A DNA stretch of 50,054 nucleotides from CAZQEZ01 sp964592475. Lineage in GTDB: Bacteria; Bacteroidota; Bacteroidia; Cytophagales; Cyclobacteriaceae. The translations under genes were made by a program, and so were the position numbers. The stretch is taken from positions 1 through 50,054 of the forward strand of contig CAZQEZ010000012.1 of assembly GCA_964592475.1 (NCBI GenBank), written 5' to 3'. Each line of letters opens with the position of its first letter. Within the stretch, counting starts at the first letter, position 1. The notes under the pieces are model-generated. The model worked only from the letters and a program-made list of their open reading frames with translations. It did no database searches and had not been told where the DNA came from. Positions 18,086 to 26,703 of the stretch are shown here, in pieces.

Positions 18086-19257
18086 ATTTTCATTTTTTTT
18101 CTTCTCTGCTGATGATTAAATAAAACGTAAAGAAAAGCAACGAAAGAGGTAGCGGCGGCCATCCAGTAGCTGATTGAAAAATTGGACGGGTCATTTGCGT
18201 AAGTAAAACCTGAAAGTAAAGCACCCAAGCCAATGCCTACTTCCAGGGAAATGTACATAGTGGCAAAGGCACGTCCCCGCTTATTGGGGTCGCTCAGGTC
18301 GATGGTCCAGGCATAAATGGCTGGAATAGCACCGCCCACACCCAAACCAAATACAACCGAGGAGGCAGCCAGCATGAAAGGGGTGGAAGTAAAACCGTAC
18401 ATTATCATGGAAATAGTCAACACAAATGTGGCAGCAACCAATACGGGTTCTCTTCCAAATTTATCGGAAGCTTTGCCGGCAATAAACCTTACCGCCAGGG
18501 ATGCCAATGTAAAGTAAAGAAAAAATAGGCCTTTGTTTTCTATTTCAAGGTATTGGCTTAAGTCGGGTGTAATGGTAAGTACTACGCCAAAACAAAATAC
18601 GGAAAAAAGCATGGCTATGGAGGGTCGGAAAACCTTTGGCTCCAACACTTCTTTGGGGGGTATTTTCAATAATGAAAGACTAAATCGCTGCTTATTTTGC
18701 AGTGTTTCCTTCATGTTAATCAAAATTATCACTGATAAGATAGCAAAAGCTGAGGAAGTGTAAAATACAAAGTCTACTGAATGTCGTACTATTTCACCTC
18801 CTAAAACCGGACCCAAAGCCGTACCCAGGGCACTAAAAAACCCCAGCATACCCATGGCTTCTCCACGACGGTTGTCTGGTACCAGGTCAGCCACGTAGGC
18901 AGAAGTGCCGGTGGGTTTAAAGCCGGTAGAAAAACCATGAAAAAGCCGTAATAAAAGAAAAGTGGCCACACCTGCAACAAATGGATAAAGGAGACCACAA
19001 GCAAAACTGAAAACAGCTCCGATCACCATTACTGGTACGCGGCCGATGGTATCCGCCAATTTGCCACTAAAAGGCCTTGATAATCCTGCAGTAAGTGTAA
19101 AAAGTGAAATGATAAGGCCTTTGTATTCCGCACCACCCAGCTGGGTGAGATAAGACGGTAACTCGGGGATAATCATGTTGAAGCTGCTAAAGAAAAGGAA
19201 AGAACTGAGGCAAAGCAACCAAAATTGCAAGTTGTAAATATTTAAAAATTTCTTCAT
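18013..19257 (-). CDS. MFS transporter
   Basis: This is a 12-helix major facilitator of 414 residues. The loop 2-3 signature GKLADTIGRVP is present, with a matching copy in the second half (GKASDKFGREP), and the family best fits drug:H+ antiporter-like or multidrug permeases. The substrate is unknown. I start it at the ATG at 19257, just before the first helix; an extension to 19368 adds a poorly charged hydrophobic stretch. The last 24 codons overlap the MscS gene on the other strand. No regulator is adjacent. Confidence 0.88.
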   Translation of the reverse strand: MKKFLNIYNLQFWLLCLSSFLFFSSFNMIIPELPSYLTQLGGAEYKGLIISLFTLTAGLSRPFSGKLADTIGRVPVMVIGAVFSFACGLLYPFVAGVATFLLLRLFHGFSTGFKPTGTSAYVADLVPDNRRGEAMGMLGFFSALGTALGPVLGGEIVRHSVDFVFYTSSAFAILSVIILINMKETLQNKQRFSLSLLKIPPKEVLEPKVFRPSIAMLFSVFCFGVVLTITPDLSQYLEIENKGLFFLYFTLASLAVRFIAGKASDKFGREPVLVAATFVLTISMIMYGFTSTPFMLAASSVVFGLGVGGAIPAIYAWTIDLSDPNKRGRAFATMYISLEVGIGLGALLSGFTYANDPSNFSISYWMAAATSFVAFLYVLFNHQQRRKKMKIHNASLADLGKPAISARARGNDSG

Positions 19258-19280
19258 CAACAGCTTTATAAAATCAACTG

Positions 19281-19288
19281 CAAAATTA
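19281..19288 (-). promoter_or_regulatory. Possible -7 element of the MFS promoter
   Basis: On the minus strand this reads TAATTTTG, an exact TAnnTTTG, 23 nt before the chosen ATG at 19257. This also supports the short start. No -33 TTG is evident. Confidence 0.35.
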
Positions 19289-19464
19289 AGTGGATGAAAA
19301 TTGAGAAAAAAGAGAATGATGTTATTTAACAAGTAGATTGTTGCAAGGTAAAGGTTTTTAATTGGCATGAATGCTATTAAGTTGCTTTTTATGACTTTAA
19401 TCCACGAATAAGAAATGACTATTTAAAGAAAATATAATATCTTTAATTTTTGAAATAGCAAAGT

Positions 19465-20310
19465 ATGTCTCAGGACTTTGATAAGATATTTAAGGAAAAC
19501 ATTACCGGGATATTAATTCCTCTTTCTAAAAAGCTTTTGGATATTGACATAGTTAATAGCCGGGAATTAAATACTAAACTTCAAACTACCCTAGAAAGGG
19601 AACCCGATTATTTGAGCTTAGTTGAAACCAGCGATGGCAATAAATTTATTTTGCATCTTGAATTTCAATCAACCAATGACGATAAGATGCTTTACCGGAT
19701 GCAGGAATATTTTGCTATCCTAAGAAGGCAGTATAATTACGCTATTAAACAAATGGTGATTTATTTAGGCAAAGCTCCTATAAAAATGATAAATAAGTTG
19801 GATGAAACGGAAATTTTTAGAGGATTTGATTTAGTAAACCTAAATCAGGTTCCATTTGAGCATTTCATGCAATCAGACAAGCCGGAGGAGTTAATATTAA
19901 GTATTCTGGGCGATTTACAGGATGTTGATCCAGAGGAAGTACTTTTTGGTATTTTGACCAGGCTAAAGGAAACTAATAAAAGTACTATTATGTTTCAAAA
20001 ATATGTAAAGCAACTATTAGTTTTGTCCAGGTTGCGTAATTTAAGTAAATTAACAAAAAATACAATTGACAAGATGCCTATAATATATGATGTGAAACAA
20101 GATGCATTTTACCAAGATGGTTTCAAAGAAGGTAAGCAAGAAGGTAAACAAGAAGGTAAAATTGAGGAAAAAATCCGAATGGAAGAAAATAGAAAATCTT
20201 CTGTAATTAGATTGATTAAAAATAAAAAATTATCCTTTCAAGAAATTGCAGAGATTATGGATGTTGAATTAGCATATGTAACGGAATTAGCAAAAAAAGT
20301 TTCTCCTTAA
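19465..20310 (+). CDS. Rpn-family PD-(D/E)XK nuclease (recombination-promoting nuclease / transposase-like)
   Basis: The 281-residue protein carries a PD-(D/E)XK nuclease core: Asp48 (EREPDYL), then Glu66 and Gln68 in HLEFQS, the D-x17-E-x-Q spacing of the family. Rpn proteins of E. coli are DNA endonucleases linked to RecA-independent recombination and to phage defence. A Lys/Glu/Gly-rich linker with three 12-nt repeats (residues 221-232) precedes a C-terminal helical segment (about 245-280) resembling a short helix-turn-helix (LSFQEIAEIMDVELAYVTEL). The gene is single, with no transposase ends around it. In-frame ATGs at 20074 and 20179 could start a shorter product. Confidence 0.85.
   Translation: MSQDFDKIFKENITGILIPLSKKLLDIDIVNSRELNTKLQTTLEREPDYLSLVETSDGNKFILHLEFQSTNDDKMLYRMQEYFAILRRQYNYAIKQMVIYLGKAPIKMINKLDETEIFRGFDLVNLNQVPFEHFMQSDKPEELILSILGDLQDVDPEEVLFGILTRLKETNKSTIMFQKYVKQLLVLSRLRNLSKLTKNTIDKMPIIYDVKQDAFYQDGFKEGKQEGKQEGKIEEKIRMEENRKSSVIRLIKNKKLSFQEIAEIMDVELAYVTELAKKVSP
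20125..20160 (+). repeat. Three 12-nt tandem repeats inside the Rpn gene
   Basis: Units AAGAAGGTAARV-like at 20125-20136, 20137-20148 and 20149-20160 encode KEGK-QEGK-QEGK. The last two units are identical at the DNA level, which suggests recent slippage. The unit length is a multiple of three, so copy-number change keeps the frame. Confidence 0.85.
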
Positions 20311-20322
20311 TTTATCATTTGC

Positions 20323-21756
20323 TTATATCCCCATTTCAAATTCATCTTCCAATCCCAAATCCATAAAATAATTCCGTAAATTGCTGCTGTCCATTACTTG
20401 CACTGGCAGTTCAGGTTCATTGGCCAAAGCCCAAAGCAGCATACCAGTAAATCGAACAGTATTTTGAATATGTTTTTCATTTACCAATTCAAAATTATCG
20501 CAATCCGCGTGATAGCAATCATATACTTCACTTTCCAGCTGGCTATTAAGGGTAGTAAAAGGGATACCTTTCATTAAAAATGGACGGTGGTCGCTAGCCA
20601 ACCAGACTGCATCCTGATGATTATTTTCAAAGGAAGTATCAACTTTATGGATATGCTGTCCTACAGAATCAAGATACTCTGCCAGGGTCTCATGGCCAGT
20701 AGCATTAAATCCTTGAGGGTTTCCCGCCATATCTAAATTTATCATCATTTTTATTTTGGATAATTCGGATTCAGACGTTTTCGCTACCATACTTCGGCTA
20801 CCAAATAAACCTTGCTCTTCTCCCATGAACATTACAAACTTGATGGTGCGTGCAGGTTTTAAATCAAGTGCCTTAAAGGAACGTGCTATATCCAGAATGG
20901 CAAATGAGCCAATGCCATTATCAATAGCGCCTTCAGCCAAATCCCAACTGTCTAAATGTCCACCTATTAAAATTACTTCATTTTTTTTACTTGCTCCTGG
21001 AATCGTTGCTACTACGTTGCGGGCTTTTCTTATTTCACTGCTGTTTTGCATTTGCACATGAGCCACAACTGCTTCACCTCTTGACAATTGCTCTCTGATA
21101 TCAAATCCATGTTCATAGGAAATACATGCCACCGGGATAGGTAGTACCTCTCCTGTAAAGGAAGCCGTGCCAGTCATGAGCACCCCCTTAGGTACACGGT
21201 TATAAAATATTACTCCTTTTGCACCGGCTTTAATTGCATTTTCTACTTTACGGGTACGATGCAAATTTACGCTTCCATCGGGTTCATCTTCTAATACACC
21301 AAGGTAAATCAAAGCTATCTTGTCTATGAAGGTAGTATCGCCTTCAGGAAAATTATATGTCAAACCACTTCCGCCATCTATTACCGGGGCGATTAAATCA
21401 ACATCTAAAGCCGAATAGGCCAAACTTACAGTAGGAAGTGTGTCTATCTCTTCTTTTCTTTCGAGAAATAAGCTTATTGATTCTCGTTGCCAGCCTTCAA
21501 AATCAAATTCCTGATACGCAACTTCTTCAAAACCACTTTCAGTTAAGAAGTCGTAGGCAAATTTTTCTGCCAAGGCACCATTTTTACTGCCTGAGAGTCG
21601 GTGTCCAATGGTGCTGGTGGCTTCCTGTAGTGCACCATATGCTTTTGAATTTGCTAAAACTTCCTGGTTAATATCAGCAAAAACATTTTTCTGATCCTCA
21701 ATTTCGGGCTCACAGGCAGCCGTTAAAATCAAAAGAAGAAAGAAACAATATTTCAA
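20323..21756 (-). CDS. M28 family zinc aminopeptidase with PA domain, lipoprotein
   Basis: This is a 477-residue peptidase with a short lipoprotein signal (TAAC, Cys15). A PA domain (about residues 120-235) is inserted before the catalytic M28 part. Probable zinc ligands are His267 (GGHLDSW), Asp279 (AIDNG), Glu314 (with catalytic Glu313 in GEEQG), Asp342 (NLDMAG) and His416 (YHADCD). It should trim peptides in the periplasm or at the outer membrane. It is the last gene of the batD-aroC-symporter-nfu operon, starting 22 nt after nfu. Confidence 0.93.
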   Translation of the reverse strand: MKYCFFLLLILTAACEPEIEDQKNVFADINQEVLANSKAYGALQEATSTIGHRLSGSKNGALAEKFAYDFLTESGFEEVAYQEFDFEGWQRESISLFLERKEEIDTLPTVSLAYSALDVDLIAPVIDGGSGLTYNFPEGDTTFIDKIALIYLGVLEDEPDGSVNLHRTRKVENAIKAGAKGVIFYNRVPKGVLMTGTASFTGEVLPIPVACISYEHGFDIREQLSRGEAVVAHVQMQNSSEIRKARNVVATIPGASKKNEVILIGGHLDSWDLAEGAIDNGIGSFAILDIARSFKALDLKPARTIKFVMFMGEEQGLFGSRSMVAKTSESELSKIKMMINLDMAGNPQGFNATGHETLAEYLDSVGQHIHKVDTSFENNHQDAVWLASDHRPFLMKGIPFTTLNSQLESEVYDCYHADCDNFELVNEKHIQNTVRFTGMLLWALANEPELPVQVMDSSNLRNYFMDLGLEDEFEMGI

Positions 21757-21778
21757 AATATTAAATGATTTTTTTAAA

Positions 21779-22375
21779 TTAAAGTTCCTGAGCCTCTACT
21801 GATTGTACCTCAGGCACAAATCTCTTCAGTAAATTTTCAATACCAGCTTTCAAAGTGACCATAGAAGAGGGACAACCACTACATGAGCCTTGTAAATTTA
21901 CTTTTACCACTCCATCTTCGAAAGAATGAAACCCAATCGCTCCACCATCCTGCTCTACTGCTGGCTTAATGTACTCGTCTAAAATACCTTTAATTTTTAT
22001 TTCTATTTCTGACTCTTCCTCGGCTTCTTGACTAGTTTCTTCTGCCTGCTCGTTTAAGAGAGGTTTTTCAGCATCTAAATAATCTTTTATAAAGATTCTA
22101 AGTTCGTCTTTTATTTCCGCCCACTCAACTGAATCACTTTTGGTAACGGTAACAAAATTGCTCATGTAGAAAACTCTTTCTACAAAGGGAAATTTAAATA
22201 ATTCCTGAGCCAGTGGAGCATTTTCTGCACTGGCTGCATCCGGAAAATCGTAGTTGTTTCCTTCAGGTACAAGCATAAAATTAACCACAAATTTAAGGCT
22301 GTTGGGATTAGGGTTAGCTTCCAGGTAAACAGTTACGTTTCGCTGATACATTTTTTCTCTATCGTAAGTTTCCAT
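21779..22375 (-). CDS. NifU-like Fe-S scaffold/carrier protein (Nfu)
   Basis: The 198-residue protein has an Nfu N-terminal domain (about residues 10-100) and, after an acidic linker (105-125), a NifU C-terminal domain. The latter has the CSGCPS motif, with Cys165 and Cys168 as the Fe-S ligands. Nfu proteins receive Fe-S clusters from the SUF system and pass them to client enzymes. It lies 43 nt after the symporter gene and 22 nt before the M28 gene in the same operon. Confidence 0.92.
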   Translation of the reverse strand: METYDREKMYQRNVTVYLEANPNPNSLKFVVNFMLVPEGNNYDFPDAASAENAPLAQELFKFPFVERVFYMSNFVTVTKSDSVEWAEIKDELRIFIKDYLDAEKPLLNEQAEETSQEAEEESEIEIKIKGILDEYIKPAVEQDGGAIGFHSFEDGVVKVNLQGSCSGCPSSMVTLKAGIENLLKRFVPEVQSVEAQEL

Positions 22376-22418
22376 ATTTTCTAATTTTAAGCTTCAGGTA
22401 TCAATAACAAAAATTTAA

Positions 22419-23762
22419 TTAATTAGTTTCTTTTGAGGTGAAAATATTCTGCACTGGTTTTCTTATTAATCCTTCAGGCAGTTCTCCTTCAGTGCTGGCT
22501 ACAACCATAGTTACGGATGCATCGCCAGTAACATTGACCATTGTCCTTATCATGTCAAGTATTCTATCAGGGGCCACTATCAAAGCCAATCCGGCTGTGG
22601 GCACCCCAATGGCTTCTAAAACAATTACCAACATCACCATGCCTGCTCCCGGCACTCCGGCAGAACCAATGGAAGCCAAAACGGCAGTTAATACTATCGT
22701 TAATTGAGCGCCCAGGCTTAAATCCATACCCAAAGCTTGTGCAATAAATACAGCCGCGACACTTTGATAAAGGCTGGTTCCGTCCATATTGATGGTAGCG
22801 CCCAAAGGTAAAACAAAACTACTTACTTCCTCAGATACACCTAATTCCTCTTCTACCTGCTTCATTGTTATCGGTAGGGTTGCCGAACTTGAACTGGTAG
22901 AAAAGGCTAATAATTGAGCAGGTCGAATGCCTTTGAAAAAATCAGCATATTTTACTTTTGTAAATAGCTTAAATAAGGTTGGATAGATTATTAACAGCAT
23001 TATGCCCAAGCCTATGATTACTGTTAAGCTATACCACAGTTCTGCGTATAAAATCTCGAATACTTTATCGGGATTGTCTCCGGCTAAATCTACAATTAAA
23101 GAGGCAATAAGAGCAAACACACCATAAGGTGCTATCTTCATGATAAAGCCAATGATTTTGATAATCACCTCATTTAATCCATCAAAAAACTTCACCACTG
23201 GTTTTCGCTTTTTTTTCGGTATTTGCAATAGAGCAACACCAAAAATTAAAGCAAATAAAACGACTTGCAGCAAATCTTCATTAGTCATTGTTGAGCGAAA
23301 TATATTATCCGTTACCATATTCACCAAAGGCTGCAGTGGTCCTGAATCCTGAAACTCTCTGGCACGGGTGGTTTTATCAGCCACATCATCCGCGTACAAT
23401 TCCATTAACTCATTACGTGTTTCAACTGGTAAAATTTTTCCTGGTTTGATTATGTTTACAGCTAAAAGTCCGATACAAACGGCTATCGTGGTAGTTATCA
23501 GATAGATTGCAATAGTTTTTCCACCTATACGAGAGAGCCGTGAAATGTTACCTATGCTGGCTATTCCTACAATTAAAGATGATAAAACTATTGGCACTGC
23601 AATCATTTTCAATGCTTTTATGAAAATGGTGCCTATAGGTTTGACGTAATCACTGGTAAAGTTTAATCCACCTTCAATATTAATTACTACCAATCCGTAA
23701 ACCAGGCCAAGTACCAGTCCAATGATGATTTGCCAGTGCAAAGCAAATTTATTCTTCTTCAA
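22419..23762 (-). CDS. Dicarboxylate/amino acid:cation symporter (DAACS family)
   Basis: This 447-residue membrane protein belongs to the glutamate/dicarboxylate transporter family (GltP/DctA/GltPh fold). The Ser-rich re-entrant loop FSTSSSSATLP and the sodium/substrate motif ATINMDGTSLYQ are both present. It imports acidic amino acids or C4-dicarboxylates with Na+ or H+. A lysine-rich loop (PKKKRKP) lies between early helices. It starts 6 nt after the aroC stop, so it is cotranscribed with aroC. Confidence 0.93.
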   Translation of the reverse strand: MKKNKFALHWQIIIGLVLGLVYGLVVINIEGGLNFTSDYVKPIGTIFIKALKMIAVPIVLSSLIVGIASIGNISRLSRIGGKTIAIYLITTTIAVCIGLLAVNIIKPGKILPVETRNELMELYADDVADKTTRAREFQDSGPLQPLVNMVTDNIFRSTMTNEDLLQVVLFALIFGVALLQIPKKKRKPVVKFFDGLNEVIIKIIGFIMKIAPYGVFALIASLIVDLAGDNPDKVFEILYAELWYSLTVIIGLGIMLLIIYPTLFKLFTKVKYADFFKGIRPAQLLAFSTSSSSATLPITMKQVEEELGVSEEVSSFVLPLGATINMDGTSLYQSVAAVFIAQALGMDLSLGAQLTIVLTAVLASIGSAGVPGAGMVMLVIVLEAIGVPTAGLALIVAPDRILDMIRTMVNVTGDASVTMVVASTEGELPEGLIRKPVQNIFTSKETN

Positions 23763-23768
23763 AATAGA

Positions 23769-24845
23769 TTATAGTTTGGTTGTTTCATTTAAAAGATAAT
23801 AATCAGCAATAACTAAAGCTGCCATTGCTTCCACAATAGGCACTGCACGGGGTACAACACAAGGATCGTGACGCCCTTTGCCGCTTACGGTCACTTTTTC
23901 TCCCTTTTCATTCACGCTTTCCTGATCCTGCATAATGGTGGCTACGGGCTTGAAAGCTACATTAAAATAAATATCCTGGCCGTTGGAAATCCCACCTTGA
24001 ATGCCGCCGGAATGATTGGTAATTGTTTTAATCTGACCCTTTTCGTTCACAAATTCATCATTATGTTCAGAGCCATTTAGCTGTATTCCCTCAAAACCAC
24101 TGCCGTATTCAAATCCTTTTACCGCGTTGATGCTCAGCATTGCTTTGCCCAGTTCAGCGTGTAATTTGTCAAATACAGGTTCACCCAATCCAGCCGAAAC
24201 ACCCTTAATTACACCGGTTACTATGCCACCCACCGTATCCTTGTTTTTTCGGGTTTGGTCAATTAACGCTATCATCTTTTCCGCGGTAGCAGAATCCGGA
24301 CAACGCACGATATTATTGTCTATCTGATTTAAATCAAGCTCTTGATACGATTTTTCAAGTTTCAGCGCACCAACTTGCGATACATAAGCATGAACTGTTA
24401 TTTGTTTGGTTTGTAAAAATTGCTTGGCTATGGCTCCAGCAGCTACTCTGGCAGCGGTTTCCCGTGCCGAACTTCTCCCTCCGCCACGATAGTCACGAAT
24501 GCCATATTTTTCGGAATAGGTAAAATCTGCATGGCTGGGCCTGAATTTATCAGCTATATGAGAATAGTCTTTGCTTTTAGCGTCTTTGTTTCTAATCAAA
24601 ATGCTAATGGGAGTTCCAGTGGATTTACCCTCAAATAAACCGGATAAAATTTCAAAACTATCGGCTTCTTTTCTTTGCGTTGTGATTTTTGATTGTCCGG
24701 GTTTCCTGCGCTCCATCTCTACCTGAATCAGCGATTCGTCTATAGGTAATCCTGCCGGACACCCATCAATTATTACTCCTAGTGCAGGCCCATGTGATTC
24801 TCCAAAAGTGCTGATCCTGAACTTCCTGCCAAAAATATTTCCCAT
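23769..24845 (-). CDS. aroC: Chorismate synthase
   Basis: AroC converts 5-enolpyruvylshikimate-3-phosphate to chorismate with reduced FMN, the last step of the shikimate pathway. All signatures are present: GESHGPALG near the start, YRGGGRSSARETA in the middle, and the FMN-binding GRHDPCVVPRAVP near the end. The 358-residue length is normal. Its ATG overlaps the batD stop by one base (TAATG), implying translational coupling. The link with batD and a symporter is unusual by function but the spacing makes one transcript likely. Confidence 0.97.
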   Translation of the reverse strand: MGNIFGRKFRISTFGESHGPALGVIIDGCPAGLPIDESLIQVEMERRKPGQSKITTQRKEADSFEILSGLFEGKSTGTPISILIRNKDAKSKDYSHIADKFRPSHADFTYSEKYGIRDYRGGGRSSARETAARVAAGAIAKQFLQTKQITVHAYVSQVGALKLEKSYQELDLNQIDNNIVRCPDSATAEKMIALIDQTRKNKDTVGGIVTGVIKGVSAGLGEPVFDKLHAELGKAMLSINAVKGFEYGSGFEGIQLNGSEHNDEFVNEKGQIKTITNHSGGIQGGISNGQDIYFNVAFKPVATIMQDQESVNEKGEKVTVSGKGRHDPCVVPRAVPIVEAMAALVIADYYLLNETTKL

Positions 24846-26302
24846 TATTTTTTAAATATTAAAAACCCTGTGAGCGCTAACATAATGAAAATAAGAATGT
24901 TAGCAAAAATTTTTATTTTAAGTTCTATATCGCGATCTCTCAATCCATTATCGGCGAATTCTATCCCGTCGTAAAAAGTACCCATATCAGATGATGAAAT
25001 ATAATTATTCTTTTTACTGTCACCCGTTACATTTACCAAAATATCTGATTGAAGCGTATCATATTTTTCTTCAATAGGATTAAAAAATATCCACTGAAAA
25101 TATTTTCCTAAGTTAAACTCACCTGGCTCGCTTGGTATGCCATAATAAGTAAAACTTTTTGTGCCACTCACCTGATTATTTCCCCTGCTGATATTTTGTT
25201 GAACATTGGGCGGATAAAATTCAAAATTATCATTTTGAGCAATGATGGGATTATAAATAGCTGAAATATTTCCCTGTCCGAAAATTTTAAATTCATAACT
25301 AAAGCTTTCTCCGGTTTTCAATTGGGTACTACTAATATCTTCTCTTAATTTATATTGTCCCACAGCAACTGATTCTTTTAAAGGGTGTGGTGGTAATGGC
25401 TTTACAATTACTCGTTTTGGCTTACTGTAATAAGTTTTAATTTCTTCTTGACGATTTCTGCCAAAAAAGCTCGGATTTTTGGCCACGTTGTATTTGATCA
25501 TATCCAGACCTACGGAAGGAAAAATTATTGTGTCAGTATTGAGTGGATAAAAAGCAGCTTTATAAATGGGATATTGCATATAGTTTACTCCATTGATTAC
25601 TACTGCCTTGCCATTAATATTTTCGATATTGAAATTTTCTTCCCAGCTATTAGCAGGTTTTATTTTTTTTAATATTTCAGTAAGCTGCTTGCCTACCTCG
25701 TAAAAACGCATGGAAGCCCTATTGTTTTCGGAAGAGTACCAGGATAAAGTAACCACAAAACCTTCTCCGGTATATACCTCATTTTTACTGGTAGTGATGG
25801 CAAAAAACACATCTTCTTTTACATCTACAAATTCTTGAGGCTTTTTGCCTCTATTGAAAAAATCATCGAAAGGATTACTAAAAAATGGGTTTTGCTGCTG
25901 TTTCTGCTGTTTTTGGTTGGCAGGGCCTACTTTTATGGTTTTGCCAGGCGATTGAAACTCCTGATCATTGATCATCATGGTAAAAGGTGCCAAAGTAAAA
26001 GTACCTTGTCTATTTGGAGCATAGTTTTGCGTAACCGAATGAGCGGAAGAAATATTACCGTTCACAATATTGGTAGATGAGGAAGAAAAAGTGCCCTGTT
26101 TTACAAATCCTGGAATTTCGGGAAATTCACCATATTTTCGAAGTCTACTATTTTTTACCGTGATTTTAATAGTAAACGCCTCATTCAAAGCAATTTGGTC
26201 TGCTCCAAGATCAATTTTGATGTTTTGTGCAAAAACAAAACAGTTAGAAAATAAAATTAAAGACATTCCTAACAATAGGTATAGGATACACGTTTTTATC
26301 AT
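24845..26302 (-). CDS. BatD family protein
   Basis: The 485-residue protein has a signal peptide (to about residue 27, VFAQ) and a long extracytoplasmic region of beta-sandwich repeats (ALNEAFTIKITVKNS; EVYTGEGFVVTLSWYS; LKTGESFSYEFKIFG). A single C-terminal membrane helix (about 463-482) ends in FKK. This is the BatD layout, named after the Bacteroides aerotolerance operon; its molecular role is not known. The usual partners batA, batB, batC and batE are absent. The ATG at 26302 is chosen because it begins the signal peptide. Confidence 0.88.
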   Translation of the reverse strand: MIKTCILYLLLGMSLILFSNCFVFAQNIKIDLGADQIALNEAFTIKITVKNSRLRKYGEFPEIPGFVKQGTFSSSSTNIVNGNISSAHSVTQNYAPNRQGTFTLAPFTMMINDQEFQSPGKTIKVGPANQKQQKQQQNPFFSNPFDDFFNRGKKPQEFVDVKEDVFFAITTSKNEVYTGEGFVVTLSWYSSENNRASMRFYEVGKQLTEILKKIKPANSWEENFNIENINGKAVVINGVNYMQYPIYKAAFYPLNTDTIIFPSVGLDMIKYNVAKNPSFFGRNRQEEIKTYYSKPKRVIVKPLPPHPLKESVAVGQYKLREDISSTQLKTGESFSYEFKIFGQGNISAIYNPIIAQNDNFEFYPPNVQQNISRGNNQVSGTKSFTYYGIPSEPGEFNLGKYFQWIFFNPIEEKYDTLQSDILVNVTGDSKKNNYISSSDMGTFYDGIEFADNGLRDRDIELKIKIFANILIFIMLALTGFLIFKK

Positions 26303-26377
26303 AGGTGCTAATATTTTTACATATGAAATATTTACGTTGAAAACGAAAAAATAGTACGAGAAAATATAGCTAAATTG

Positions 26378-26407
26378 CAAATATAAAGTATTATTTAATG
26401 GGCACAA
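26378..26407 (-). promoter_or_regulatory. Promoter of the batD-aroC-symporter-nfu-M28 operon
   Basis: On the minus strand a TTG (complement of 26405-26407) is followed after 19 nt by TATATTTG (complement of 26378-26385), an excellent fit to the Bacteroidota consensus. The batD start codon lies about 75 nt downstream. Confidence 0.6.
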
Positions 26408-26463
26408 TTAGTCTTATTAAAAGGTTTTTATTTTTTAAATATATTTCTAAACTTTTCTAAGGT

Positions 26464-26655
26464 ATGCTTAACTATGTTAAAACTATTTTATCAAAAGTGA
26501 GCTTCGATAAAGCGCTATTTGAAAAGGAGTTGCGTAAGGCAATTTCAATATTAGTTCCCGTTGAAGTGAGTGAATTGAAAAAATGGTGTATTCAAAAATT
26601 CGGACATCTTCACGGGAGAGTGATTAACTCATGTTTTATCACCGCCGGTTATTAA
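26464..26655 (+). CDS. Small basic protein of unknown function
   Basis: This 63-residue protein is predicted helical, with mixed charge, no signal peptide and one short hydrophobic centre (AISILVPVEVSEL). It looks like a small protein I associate with Cytophagales genomes, but I cannot name a family. Support for it being real comes from the sensible composition, the ATG start, and a strong terminator 18 nt after its stop. It is divergent from the batD operon, with about 56 bp between its ATG and the promoter of that operon. Confidence 0.65.
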   Translation: MLNYVKTILSKVSFDKALFEKELRKAISILVPVEVSELKKWCIQKFGHLHGRVINSCFITAGY

Positions 26656-26672
26656 ACCAGTAAATAATATTG

Positions 26673-26703
26673 AAGGCTTGCTAATCTTTGGCAAGCCTTT
26701 TTT
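26673..26703 (+). terminator. Terminator of the small 63-residue protein gene
   Basis: AAGGCTTGC at 26673-26681 pairs perfectly with GCAAGCCTT at 26691-26699 around a 9-nt loop, followed by a T run. It overlaps the last bases of the converging queG gene. On the minus strand the tail is not T-rich, so it serves the plus strand. Confidence 0.8.

Noticed and set aside
19465..20310. A mobile element around the Rpn gene
   Set aside because: No terminal inverted repeats or target-site duplications are seen, and the protein is a nuclease-family member, not a complete transposon.
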